The notes under the pieces: model-generated
Seen by the model: the letters and a program-made list of their open reading frames with translations, nothing else
Databases searched by the model: none
Told to the model about the DNA's origin: nothing
Position numbers and translations under genes: made by a program
Shown: positions 44,048 through 52,820 of the stretch, in pieces
Layout: every line of letters starts with the position of its first letter
Position numbering within the stretch: the stretch's first letter is position 1
From: DATJLY01 sp035518375
Lineage (GTDB): Bacteria; Pseudomonadota; Alphaproteobacteria; ATCC43930; CGMCC-115725
Direction of reading: 5' to 3'
Assembly: GCA_035518375.1 (NCBI GenBank)
Contig: DATIXQ010000104.1
Coordinates: forward strand, 1-64,000
DNA: 64,000 nt

Positions 44048-46147
44048 ATGCGCTATCTCGTTGGCGTCGATATCGGCGGCACCTTCACCGACTGCGTCGT
44101 GATCGACGAGGCGGGCGCCGTCACCACGGCGAAGGCGCCCTCGACGCCGGACGATTTCGCGCGCGGCATGATCGACGCGCTCGAGGCCGCGGCCGAGCGC
44201 ATCGGCCTCGCGCCGGACGCGCTTTATCCCGAGATCGGCCTCCTCTCGCACGGCACGACGGTCGGCACCAACGCCATCGTGCAAAAGCGCGGCGCCAAGA
44301 TCGGGCTCATCACGACCAAAGGCCACAACGACGTCATCCACATCATGCGCGGCTCGCGCGGCGTGCAAGGCCGCGACGTGCGCCTCGTCGTGCATTTCCC
44401 CGAAAGCCAGAAGCCCGAGCCGATCGTGCCGAAGCGCCTCATCGCCGGCGTCTCGGAGCGGGTCGACTGCTTCGGCAAGGTGGTGGTGCCGCTGAACGAG
44501 GCCGAGGCCGAGGCGGCGATCCGCTCCCTCGTAAGCGAGGGCGTTGAGGCGATCGCGATCTGCTTCCTGTGGTCGTTCCTCGAGCCCGCGCACGAGCGCC
44601 GCGTGCGCGACATGGCGCGCGCGATCGCGCCTCATCTCTTCGTCACCTGCTCGTCCGATCTCGTGCCGAAATGGGGCGAGTACGAACGCACGACCGCGAC
44701 CGCGCTCAACGCCTATATCGGGCCGATCGCATCGGGATATCTGGGCAAGCTCGACGACCGCCTGCGCACGAAAGGCTATGGCCAGGGCCTGCAGATCACG
44801 CAGTGCGGCGGCGGCACCATCTCGGTTGAGCGCGCGATGGCGGCGCCGCTTCTTACGCTCGATTCCGGACCTGTTTCGGGCGTCACCGGCTCGCTCTATC
44901 TCGGCCGCGCCATGGGCTGCCAGAACATCATCACGACCGACATGGGCGGCACCTCGTTCGATGTGGGATTGATCGCCGGCGGCAAGCCCGCCTTCTCGTT
45001 CTCGAGCATCGTGAACCAGTACGAGTATTTCATCCCCAAGGTCGATATCCAGGCGATCGGCGCCGGCGGCGGGAGCCTCGTCAAGATCGACGAGAAGACG
45101 AAGACGATCCGCGTCGGCCCCGAGAGTGCGGGCGCGGTGCCGGGGCCGGTGTGCTATGGCCGCGGCGGCACCGTGCCGACCGTGACCGACGCCGATCTGG
45201 TGCTCGGCACGATCGGCGCCGAGAATTTCGCCGGCGGGCGCATGAAGCTCGACCGCGCCAAGGCCGAAGCGGCACTTGCCGCGATCGGCGCGCGGCTCGG
45301 CATGAGCGCGCTCGAATGCGCCGCCGGCATCGCCAAGATCGTCGAATTCCAGATGGCCGACATCATCCGCAAGATGACGGTCGGCAAGGGCTTCGATCCG
45401 CGCGACTTCGTGCTGTTCGCGTTCGGTGGCGCCGGGCCCGTCCATGCTGGCGTGTTTGCGCGCGAGCTGGGCGTCGCCCGCGTCGTCATCCCGCAGCGCG
45501 AGACCGCGAGCGTGTGGTGCGCCTTTGGTGCTGCCTCCGCAGACGTGCTGCATATCCACGAGGCCGTCGATATCCAGGCCTCGCCCTTCGACGGCGCGCG
45601 CATCAACCGCGTGCTCGACGCGCTCGAGGAAGGCGCGCGCGCGCAGATGACGCGGGACGGCATCGCCGCCCCTCGCCAGCGCTTCGAATTCGCGCTCGAC
45701 ATGCGTCACAAGGGCCAGATCAATGAGGTCGAGGTCGTGGTGCCGTGGCGCCGTGCAGAAGGCAAATTCGAGGAACCGCTCAAGGCGCTGTTCTACGAGC
45801 GCTATGAGCAGCTCTATGGCCGCGGCGCCTCGTTCCACGGCGCGCGCGTCGAGATCGTGACCTACCGTGTGCGCGCCTCGGCCGAGACGCCGCGGCCGAA
45901 GCTCGTCGCGGCCGAGCGCATGACCGACGCCATTCCAGGCGCGGCGCGGCGCAAGGAGCGCCTGGTCTACTGGGAGGAATTCCGCCGCCTCGAGCCGACG
46001 GCGGTGTTCGACGGCGAAAGCCTGCTCCCCGGGAACCGCATCGCCGGCCCCGCCATCGTCGAGACGCCGGACACGAGCGTGGCGCTCCGCCCGGGCCAGA
46101 GCCTCCGCGTCGACGAATACGGAAATTTCGAAATGACGGTCGCGTGA
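44048..46147 (+). CDS. hydantoinase/oxoprolinase family protein, HyuA type
   Basis: 699 residues. RYLVGVDIGGTFTDCVVIDEAG opens the nucleotide-binding domain, LLSHGTTVGTNAIVQKRG and ITTDMGGTSFDVGLI are the second phosphate-binding blocks, and FALFGGAGP-like VLFAFGGAGPVHAG is the adenosine motif. HyuA subunits phosphorylate or activate cyclic amides or ketones together with HyuB. GGAGGACGGA precedes the ATG. The B subunit gene is not adjacent but 3.1 kb downstream (49214). Confidence 0.9.
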   Translation: MRYLVGVDIGGTFTDCVVIDEAGAVTTAKAPSTPDDFARGMIDALEAAAERIGLAPDALYPEIGLLSHGTTVGTNAIVQKRGAKIGLITTKGHNDVIHIMRGSRGVQGRDVRLVVHFPESQKPEPIVPKRLIAGVSERVDCFGKVVVPLNEAEAEAAIRSLVSEGVEAIAICFLWSFLEPAHERRVRDMARAIAPHLFVTCSSDLVPKWGEYERTTATALNAYIGPIASGYLGKLDDRLRTKGYGQGLQITQCGGGTISVERAMAAPLLTLDSGPVSGVTGSLYLGRAMGCQNIITTDMGGTSFDVGLIAGGKPAFSFSSIVNQYEYFIPKVDIQAIGAGGGSLVKIDEKTKTIRVGPESAGAVPGPVCYGRGGTVPTVTDADLVLGTIGAENFAGGRMKLDRAKAEAALAAIGARLGMSALECAAGIAKIVEFQMADIIRKMTVGKGFDPRDFVLFAFGGAGPVHAGVFARELGVARVVIPQRETASVWCAFGAASADVLHIHEAVDIQASPFDGARINRVLDALEEGARAQMTRDGIAAPRQRFEFALDMRHKGQINEVEVVVPWRRAEGKFEEPLKALFYERYEQLYGRGASFHGARVEIVTYRVRASAETPRPKLVAAERMTDAIPGAARRKERLVYWEEFRRLEPTAVFDGESLLPGNRIAGPAIVETPDTSVALRPGQSLRVDEYGNFEMTVA

Positions 46148-46222
46148 CTCGCGCGTGTCGTTGAATCCGCGAGCGCCTTGGCGGTATCTTTCGCACTTCC
46201 GATTGAGTCAGCACTTCTGTTC

Positions 46223-47938
46223 ATGACCCTTCGCCTGAAAATTTTGTCGATCGCGCTCGCGCTGCTCGTCGTATTCGGCATCGTGGTCGGAGTGTCGGCG
46301 ATTTTGCAGCAACAGGTGACGCACGAAGTGGGCGACGTGACACGCTATCACGAGCCGCTCACGGCCTTTGTCGCCGACCTCGACGTCATCACCTTCGAGT
46401 ACGAGCTGGTACCGCTTCGGCTATTGCGCCGCACCGACGCTAGCCCGGACGAGATCACGCGCGAAGGCGAGCGCGCCGACGCGCTCGCCGGGCGGATGGT
46501 CGAGGATTTCCGCCAAGCCAACATCCTCATCGCAGGCGCGATCGCCGACGAGAATCTTCCTGTGGCAAGCCGCCTCGTCTTCGCGCAACTCCAGGGATCG
46601 GTCGATGCGCTGCAGCGCAAGATCATTCCCTTCATCAATGCCGGCCGGACGACGATGACTGCGATCGGCGCCGGAAGGATCGACGACGCGAAGCTCTCCT
46701 CGCTCGACTTCCGCAACTACGAACAGGCGTTCGGGCCGGATCTTGCCGGCTTGCGGAATCAGATAGTCGAATTGACCGGCACGACGACGGAGACGATCTA
46801 CGGCAAGCTCAGGGCCATCCAACTCCTCGGATTCGCGCTTTTCGGAATCGCTGCCGTCGTGGGATTGGGCTTCGGCGCCATCGTCACCGCCGGCGTCGTC
46901 CACACGCTACGCCGCCTGGTGGTGGGAACAAAGGCGGTTGAGGCCGGCGAGCTCAGCTTCGCCGTGCCGATCCGGACGCGCGACGAGATCGGCGAGCTTG
47001 CGGCGGCCTTCAACCGCATGGTCGAGCAGCTTCGCACCAAGGAGAAGATCAAGGACACGTTCGGCAAGTTCGTCGACCCGCGAATCGTCGCCGGCCTCAT
47101 CGAAGCGAAGGCCGACGAGGAAGATCACGCCGACCGGCGCGTCGTGAGCGTGTTCTTCTCCGACATTCAGGGCTTCACTTCGATCAGCGAGCAGCTGACT
47201 GCCGGGGCGATGGTAAATCTCCTGAACCACTATTTTGCAGCCGCGACCAGGTGCATCCGCTCGTCGAACGGCATCGTCGACAAATATATCGGCGACGCGA
47301 TCATGGCGTTCTGGGCGCCGCCATTCTCGCCGGGCGACACGCATGCCGAATCGGCGTGCATCGCCGCGCTCGACCAGCAGCAGGCGATCGCCGATTTGAA
47401 GCAGGACCTGCCCAACATCGTCGGATTGCGCCGAAACGCGCCCAATCTCGTCGTGCGCATGGGAATCGCGACCGGCGAGGTGGTCGTCGGCACGATCGGC
47501 TCACCGGTCTCGAAATCTTTCACCGTGATCGGCGATACGGTGAACCTCGCTTCGCGGCTCGAAGGCGTCAACAAGGTCTATGGCACACGGATCATAGTTT
47601 CCGACGATACGATGCGGCTCGCGCAGCACGCCGTAGAGGCGCGCGAGCTCGATCTCATCACCGTCGTCGGCAAGACCGAGCCGTGCCGCATCCACGAGCT
47701 TCTCGGCCCCTTCGGCGCGCTCACACCGGAATTGACGGAGCTGCGCGAGACGTTCGAGGCGGCGCTCAAATCCTATCGTCAGCAAAGCTGGGACGAGGCG
47801 GAGAAGGGATTCCACCGGTGCCTTGCCGTCCGTCCAGGCGACGGACCCTCCGCGGTTTTCGTCGAGCGGATCGCAACGCTCCGTCGAGAACCACCGCCTG
47901 GCGATTGGGACGGCGTCTGGCGCCTTACGCATAAATAG
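46223..47938 (+). CDS. membrane-bound class III adenylate cyclase with HAMP domain
   Basis: 571 residues. Helix 1 at about 6-27 and helix 2 at about 200-226 flank a periplasmic sensor of about 170 residues. HAMP (about 230-285) contains RTRDEIGELAAAFNRMVEQL. The cyclase domain starts near 305: VFFSDIQGFTSISE (metal Asp), VDKYIGDAIMAFW (Lys and second Asp) and FTVIGDTVNLASRLE (Asp, Asn, Arg for ATP). All catalytic residues are present, so it should make cAMP in response to an external cue. A TTG start 15 codons earlier is possible. It separates hyuA from hyuB. Confidence 0.9.
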   Translation: MTLRLKILSIALALLVVFGIVVGVSAILQQQVTHEVGDVTRYHEPLTAFVADLDVITFEYELVPLRLLRRTDASPDEITREGERADALAGRMVEDFRQANILIAGAIADENLPVASRLVFAQLQGSVDALQRKIIPFINAGRTTMTAIGAGRIDDAKLSSLDFRNYEQAFGPDLAGLRNQIVELTGTTTETIYGKLRAIQLLGFALFGIAAVVGLGFGAIVTAGVVHTLRRLVVGTKAVEAGELSFAVPIRTRDEIGELAAAFNRMVEQLRTKEKIKDTFGKFVDPRIVAGLIEAKADEEDHADRRVVSVFFSDIQGFTSISEQLTAGAMVNLLNHYFAAATRCIRSSNGIVDKYIGDAIMAFWAPPFSPGDTHAESACIAALDQQQAIADLKQDLPNIVGLRRNAPNLVVRMGIATGEVVVGTIGSPVSKSFTVIGDTVNLASRLEGVNKVYGTRIIVSDDTMRLAQHAVEARELDLITVVGKTEPCRIHELLGPFGALTPELTELRETFEAALKSYRQQSWDEAEKGFHRCLAVRPGDGPSAVFVERIATLRREPPPGDWDGVWRLTHK

Positions 47939-47955
47939 CCGCGAGCGGAACGCGA

Positions 47956-48762
47956 ATGGTCGATTGGATTTATGATCACCCGACCTGGCTTTGGGGCAAC
48001 ATGCTCGTTTGGGGCGCAGGCGGGCTCGCGTGCGTCGGGCTTGCGATCTTTCACCGCTTCATCCACGTCGACGTGCGGCGCGCGCACAACGATCTCGCGG
48101 GGTTCAGCATCGCTATCATCTCGGTCGTCTATGCGGTGTTGCTGGCGTTCATCGCAGTCGCGACTTGGCAATCGTACGCGGCCGCAGACACGATCGCCGC
48201 CACCGAAGCAGGCGATATCGGCAATCTCTACCGCGACACACACGGCTTCCCGCCCAATGTCGGCGAGCCATTGCGCAACGAGTTGCGCCAATATCTGGCG
48301 TTGGTGATCGGCCAGGAATGGCCCGTGCAGGAACACGGCATCGTGCCGGAAAGTGGCTGGCTTCCCCTGACACGGCTCCACGACGATCTCGTGCAGTATT
48401 CACCGCAAACACTTGGTGAGTCGGTCGTCCAAGCGGAATTCCTGCGCAGCCTGAACGATCTGTACAAGGCACGGACCGACCGGCTCGTCGCGGTGCGCGG
48501 CCATATCCCGGTCGTGATCTGGTGGATCATCGGCATCGGCGGCGCGCTCACGACCGCGTTCACCTATCTCTTTGGTTTCCACAGTTTTGCGATGCATTTG
48601 ACCATGACGGGCGCGGTCGCGGCGTCCTTGGCCCTCGTCGTCGTTCTTATCGTCGCGCTCGACTGGCCGTTCCGCGGCGAGGTCAGCATCGGGCCTGACG
48701 CCTATGTCGAGGTCGAACGCGGCCTCGACAGTCCGGCCTTTGTCGAAGGCATGAAGCGCTAG
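47956..48762 (+). CDS. DUF4239 membrane protein
   Basis: 268 residues with two N-terminal helices (about 12-32 and 50-70), a soluble middle, and two C-terminal helices (about 183-205 and 213-235). RRAHNDLAGFSIAIISVVYAVLLAF and AVRGHIPVVIWWIIGIGGALTTAFTYLFG are split blocks typical of DUF4239, a bestrophin-like family of unknown function. It starts 17 bases after the cyclase stop, so they are likely cotranscribed. Confidence 0.85.
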   Translation: MVDWIYDHPTWLWGNMLVWGAGGLACVGLAIFHRFIHVDVRRAHNDLAGFSIAIISVVYAVLLAFIAVATWQSYAAADTIAATEAGDIGNLYRDTHGFPPNVGEPLRNELRQYLALVIGQEWPVQEHGIVPESGWLPLTRLHDDLVQYSPQTLGESVVQAEFLRSLNDLYKARTDRLVAVRGHIPVVIWWIIGIGGALTTAFTYLFGFHSFAMHLTMTGAVAASLALVVVLIVALDWPFRGEVSIGPDAYVEVERGLDSPAFVEGMKR

Positions 48763-49142
48763 ACCGGGCGCTTGCCGGCGTGCGAGGAGACGATCTCGAA
48801 GCGGTAGCCGTCGGGCCCGGCGACGGTGAAGCGGTCGTGGATCGTGCCGCGCTTGATGCGCGTTGGCTTGAAGCCGTGCTTGGCATAGGCGCGGCGCGCG
48901 GCGTCGACATCGTCGACCATGAGGTCGAACGGCGCCTCGGTTCCCTTCTTCGGCGGGCGCGCGGCCTTGGTCACGACGAGGTGCGTGCCGCCGCGCAACT
49001 CCAGCACGGCAAAGCTCTTGCCCCCGGCGATGCGGCGGAGGCCGGCGGTGGTGAGCCACTCCGTTGCGGCCGCAACATCGCTCGCGCGAAGGAAGACATG
49101 GCCGATGGCGACGGGTGGGCGCTGGTCCGGGGTCCTTGGCAT
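48759..49142 (-). CDS. VOC (glyoxalase/bleomycin-resistance) family protein
   Basis: 127 residues, one VOC module: VAIGHVFLRASDVAAATEWL, then GKSFAVLELRGGTHLVV and the C-terminal HDRFTVAGPDGYRFEIVSSH with the metal Glu. ATG 49142 is preferred over one 17 codons upstream, which lacks VOC similarity. Its stop overlaps that of the convergent DUF4239 gene (shared CTAG). Function not assignable: dioxygenase, isomerase or resistance protein are possible. Confidence 0.85.
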   Translation of the reverse strand: MPRTPDQRPPVAIGHVFLRASDVAAATEWLTTAGLRRIAGGKSFAVLELRGGTHLVVTKAARPPKKGTEAPFDLMVDDVDAARRAYAKHGFKPTRIKRGTIHDRFTVAGPDGYRFEIVSSHAGKRPV

Positions 49143-49213
49143 GGGGAAAATATGGGGATGGCCCAACGGTCCTGGCAAGTGGCCTTGGGCCAAGGGTCGG
49201 GTAGAATGAGGCC

Positions 49214-51538
49214 ATGACCAAGCTCAGCGACATCACCGGCGTCAATTTCGATGGCGTGCGCCACCCCTATGTGCCGCCGCGGGAGCTTCGCATCTCGCCG
49301 AAGCTCAAGCTGCACCGCGACGCCGCCGCCGATTTCGACCCGGTGACGTTCGAGGTCATCCGCCACAATCTCTGGAACGTGAATGAGGAGCACGGCGCCA
49401 CGATCCAGCGCATCTCGGGCTCGCCCGTGGCGATGTATGCGCTCGACCTCAACCCCTCGATCCTCACCGAGGACGCCGAGTTCGTCTATTTCGGCCCTTA
49501 CATGCAATACATGTCGGGCGTCACCGACACGCAGGTGAAGTGGATCCTCGAGAACCGCAGCGACAATCCCGGCATCGCGCCCGGCGACATGTTTCTCGCC
49601 AACGATCCGTGGGTCGGCGCCGCGCACCAGCAGGACGTGATGCTGATCGCGCCCGTCTTCCACGGCGACGAGCTCTTCTGCTGGGTCACGAACTGCCTCC
49701 ACCAATACGACATCGGCGGCATCACGCCCGGCAGCTTCTGCCCCGCGGCCGAGACTGCGTTCGACGAAGGCATCCTCATTCCGCCGGTGAAGATCATCGA
49801 AGGCGGCACGATCCGGCGCGACATCGAGGAGCTTTATCTCCGCGCCTCGCGCAAGCCCGAGCTGGTGGCGCTCGATTTCCGCGCGCAGATGGCCGGCAAC
49901 ACCGCGGCCAGAACCCGCATCGAGCAGCTCATCGCGCGCTATGGCGCCGCGACCGTGAAGGGCGTGATGAGGCGCATCCTCACGAACGGCGAGGCCGCCT
50001 TCCTTGACAAGCTGCGCCGCCTGCCGGACGGCGCGTGGCGCGACCGCACTTATGTCGAGTGCTGCCGGCCCGGCGACCGCGGCACCTATCGCGTGGCGCT
50101 GACCCTGCGCAAGACCGGCGACCATCTCACCTTCGAGAACGAGGGCACCGATCCGCAGCAGGGCGCGATGAACGCGACATATTCGGGCTGGCGCGGCTCG
50201 ATCATGGTGGCGTTGAACCAGCTTCTGTGCTGGGACCAGTATTTCTCGGTCGGCGGCGCGCTCCGCCATGTCACCTTCAACCCGACGCCCGGCACGCTCA
50301 ACTGCGCGAGCTTCCCCGCCTCGGTCTCGACCGCACCGGTTCAGGCGATGGAGATCTCGCTTTATCCCGCCTACAACGTCATCTCGAAGATGATCTTCGC
50401 CGATCCCGTCATGCGTCAGGACGTGATGTGCATCGGCGGTACAAGCCAGTGGCCGGCGACCATCTTCCGCGGCATCGACCAATGGGGCGAGCGCTATGGC
50501 TATCTGCTGATCGATCCGATCGGCGGCGCGATCGGCGCCTTCTCCACGCAGGACGGCATCTCGACCGGCGGCCAGGCCCGCACGCCCATATGTAAGCTGC
50601 CGAACATCGAACACACGGAGCAGAGCTTCCCGCTGCTCTTCCTCTATCGCCGCGAAGTGCCGGATTCGGGCGGGCCGGGACGATGGCGCGGCGGGCTTTC
50701 GGCGGAAAGCTGCTTCATCCCGCACAACACCGACAAGGTGGTGCAGGACACGCTCTCCTCCGGCAACGCGATCCCGACCTCGACCGGCATGATGGGGGGA
50801 TATCCCGGCACGACGAATATCTATCGCTTCGTGCGCAACAGCGACATTCTCGACCGCCTCGCGCGGCGCGACATGGTGGCCGACATCGCCGAGGTGAAGG
50901 GCGACGTGGTGACCTTGGGCCTGCGTCAGGAGAATTTCGAGCAGCATCCGGCCGACGTTTATGCCGTGGTGTGGACGGCGGCGGGCGGGTTCGGCGACCC
51001 GATGGAGCGCGACCCCGAGCATGTGCGCGAGGACGTGCTGAACGGCGCCGTGACGGCGCACTCCGCGCGCGCGATCTATGGCGTCGTGCTGGGCGCGGAC
51101 GGCGCGCTCGACGTGGCGGCAACGCGGGCGCTCCGCGAGAAGGTGCGGCGCGAGCGCGTCGTGCGCGCTGGCGGCAAGCCGCCGCGGCGGCTTGCGGGCG
51201 AGGTGATCCTGCGAATCACCGACAATCTCGCGCTCCGCGCCGAGGCTGACGGGCCGCATCATGCTTGCGTCAAGTGCGACGCCGATCTCGGGCCTGCGCG
51301 CGAATCCTACAAAGAGCGCTGCATCGTCGAGGTGCATCCCGTGACGGACGCCGTGCCGCTTGCGGGCGACCCGAGCCGCTACATCGACGCGCGGCCCGAA
51401 TTCCGCCAGTTCTGCTGCCCCGGCTGCGGCGCTCTCATCGAGAACGAGATCGCGCTCGCGGGCGAGCCCGTGCTGCGCGACATTGAAGTGGATGTGGGGG
51501 CGGACCTGTTGCGCCGGCCGCGCGCGGCGGCCGAGTAG
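49214..51538 (+). CDS. HyuB-type hydantoinase subunit fused to an acetone-carboxylase-gamma-like zinc domain
   Basis: 774 residues. Residues about 40-600 are HyuB: FEVIRHNLWNVNEEHGATI, PGDMFLANDPWVGAAHQQDV, AQMAGNTAARTRI, then RWRGGLSAES and GGGFGDP-like AAGGFGDPME. The last about 100 residues have HHACVKCDADLG, FCCPGCGALIENEIA, two CxxC pairs resembling the gamma subunit (AcxC/ApcB-like) of acetone and acetophenone carboxylases. That fusion suggests a ketone carboxylase rather than a hydantoinase. The HyuA partner is probably 44048-46147. Confidence 0.88.
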   Translation: MTKLSDITGVNFDGVRHPYVPPRELRISPKLKLHRDAAADFDPVTFEVIRHNLWNVNEEHGATIQRISGSPVAMYALDLNPSILTEDAEFVYFGPYMQYMSGVTDTQVKWILENRSDNPGIAPGDMFLANDPWVGAAHQQDVMLIAPVFHGDELFCWVTNCLHQYDIGGITPGSFCPAAETAFDEGILIPPVKIIEGGTIRRDIEELYLRASRKPELVALDFRAQMAGNTAARTRIEQLIARYGAATVKGVMRRILTNGEAAFLDKLRRLPDGAWRDRTYVECCRPGDRGTYRVALTLRKTGDHLTFENEGTDPQQGAMNATYSGWRGSIMVALNQLLCWDQYFSVGGALRHVTFNPTPGTLNCASFPASVSTAPVQAMEISLYPAYNVISKMIFADPVMRQDVMCIGGTSQWPATIFRGIDQWGERYGYLLIDPIGGAIGAFSTQDGISTGGQARTPICKLPNIEHTEQSFPLLFLYRREVPDSGGPGRWRGGLSAESCFIPHNTDKVVQDTLSSGNAIPTSTGMMGGYPGTTNIYRFVRNSDILDRLARRDMVADIAEVKGDVVTLGLRQENFEQHPADVYAVVWTAAGGFGDPMERDPEHVREDVLNGAVTAHSARAIYGVVLGADGALDVAATRALREKVRRERVVRAGGKPPRRLAGEVILRITDNLALRAEADGPHHACVKCDADLGPARESYKERCIVEVHPVTDAVPLAGDPSRYIDARPEFRQFCCPGCGALIENEIALAGEPVLRDIEVDVGADLLRRPRAAAE

Positions 51539-51549
51539 ATCCGTTCAGC

Positions 51550-51732
51550 TCAGTGCAGCGTGCGCGGGGCCGGGCCGTCCCAGCCGTCCTCGATCAGCTC
51601 GTCGAACATCTCGCGCTCGTCGGCTTCGAGATGATGCTCGCAGTGCCAGATCACGGCGCCATCGTCGATGATCCGCGAGGTAACCGGCGGCTCGCCACAG
51701 ACGCTGCAGGACAAATGGGCTTTCTTTGACAC
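51550..51732 (-). CDS. small zinc-ribbon-like protein
   Basis: 60 residues from a GTG at 51732 preceded by GGAGG at a good distance. It has LSCSVCGEPPV then WHCEHH, so CxxC...CxxH could hold one zinc. The acidic tail LEADEREMFDELIEDGWDG may contact a partner. The longer open frame upstream contains palindromes and poor coding character, so the short form is preferred. Function unknown. Confidence 0.6.
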   Translation of the reverse strand: MSKKAHLSCSVCGEPPVTSRIIDDGAVIWHCEHHLEADEREMFDELIEDGWDGPAPRTLH

Positions 51733-51792
51733 CAAAACCTCCACCAACCCGAACTGCGCAAAATGTATCCGACTGTTACGTAAGAGATACGC

Positions 51793-51811
51793 TCGGTTAC
51801 ATTCGGTTACA
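51793..51811. promoter_or_regulatory. tandem TCGGTTACA direct repeats upstream of the zinc-ribbon gene
   Basis: Two copies of TCGGTTACA (51793-51801, 51803-51811), ten bases apart, with TTACGTAA nearby. One-turn spacing is typical of OmpR/PhoB-type response-regulator sites. They lie about 60-80 bases before the GTG start at 51732 (minus strand). Confidence 0.35.
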
Positions 51812-51866
51812 AGAACTCTTAGGGAGTAGCGCAGCCCCTCGCCGCGCCCGGGAGCCGGCGAAAAAT

Positions 51867-51880
51867 CCTGTTTAAACAGG
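51867..51880. promoter_or_regulatory. 14-bp palindrome CCTGTTTAAACAGG
   Basis: A perfect palindrome in the 198-base gap between the two leftward genes ending at 51931 and starting at 51732. It could be an operator for the small zinc-ribbon gene or part of the preceding operon's 3' region. Confidence 0.35.
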
Positions 51881-51930
51881 CGATTAGTTTGGTGGAAGGC
51901 AGCCCGCTGCGGCCCCAAAGGATGAGGGGC

Positions 51931-52818
51931 CTAGCCCCGCTTCATTCCGGCCTGTGATTCAAGCAGTTTACAAACCGCGGCCGTGTCCTGGCCGCCGAGG
52001 CCCTGCCCCAGGGCGGCGTCATAGACCGGAGCGGTCGCGGCGAAGGTCGGGGTCGGCACGCCAAGCCCGCGCGCGAAGGCGCCGATGATCGCCATGTCCT
52101 TCTGCCACACGTCGATCTTCATGGTGGGCGGCTCATAGGCGCCTTTGGCCATGAGCGGCGCGCGCAGCTCGAACACGCGCGAGGTGCCGGCGCCGGAGCC
52201 GATCACCTTGACGATCATGTCGGGATCGAGCCCCGCCTTCATGCCGAGCACCATCGCCTCGGCGCTCGCGACGTTGTGCACGGCCACGAGCAGGTTCGCG
52301 ACGAACTTCATCCGGCTGCCATTGCCGAAGGCGCCGAGATAGTGGCAGACGCGCGCGAAATGGCGGAACACCGGCTCCGCGCGGTCATAGGCCGCGCGCT
52401 CGCCGCTCGCATAGACGGCAAGGTCGCGCGTCGCGGCCTGCGCGCCGGTGCCGGAGAGCGGACAATCGAGGAGCACGATCCCGCCCGCCGCAAGCCGGTC
52501 GCGGCAACGCTCCTTGTCGGGAATGGGAAGCGTGCTCAGTTCGGCGACGACGAGGCCGCGCGCCTTTTCCGCGTGAAGACTCTCGACCGTCGCCTCGAGG
52601 GCGGCGACGCTTGGCAACGAGGTCAGCACGAGATCGGCTCCGCGCGCCGCGGCGGCGGCCGATGGCGCGGCCGCGATCCCGTCCTGCGCAAGCTCGGCCA
52701 AGCGCTCCGGCGCGATGTCGAAGGCGGCGACCGCGAGCCCCGCCTGCGCCAGATTGCGCGCGATCGCGCCGCCCATGATGCCGGCGCCGATGACGCCGAC
52801 CTTCGCTGCCGCTGCCAT
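51931..52818 (-). CDS. 3-hydroxyisobutyrate dehydrogenase-like NAD-binding oxidoreductase
   Basis: 295 residues. VGVIGAGIMGGAIARNLAQAG is the N-terminal GxGxxG fold, DCPLSGTGAQAATRDLAVYASG the substrate-binding region, and GNGSRMKFVANLLVAVH contains the catalytic Lys of the beta-hydroxyacid dehydrogenase family. It begins two bases after the LivF stop, so it is the last gene of the second Liv operon and may process the imported acid. Confidence 0.9.
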   Translation of the reverse strand: MAAAAKVGVIGAGIMGGAIARNLAQAGLAVAAFDIAPERLAELAQDGIAAAPSAAAAARGADLVLTSLPSVAALEATVESLHAEKARGLVVAELSTLPIPDKERCRDRLAAGGIVLLDCPLSGTGAQAATRDLAVYASGERAAYDRAEPVFRHFARVCHYLGAFGNGSRMKFVANLLVAVHNVASAEAMVLGMKAGLDPDMIVKVIGSGAGTSRVFELRAPLMAKGAYEPPTMKIDVWQKDMAIIGAFARGLGVPTPTFAATAPVYDAALGQGLGGQDTAAVCKLLESQAGMKRG

Positions 52819-52820
52819 GC

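Noticed and set aside
46178..46222. TTG start for the adenylate cyclase 15 codons upstream
   Set aside because: ATG 46223 opens directly into the first membrane helix; the extension adds nothing recognisable.
48971..51337. Minus-strand open frame of 788 codons opposite HyuB
   Set aside because: HyuB on the plus strand has full family motifs; the antisense product has low-complexity composition and no domain.
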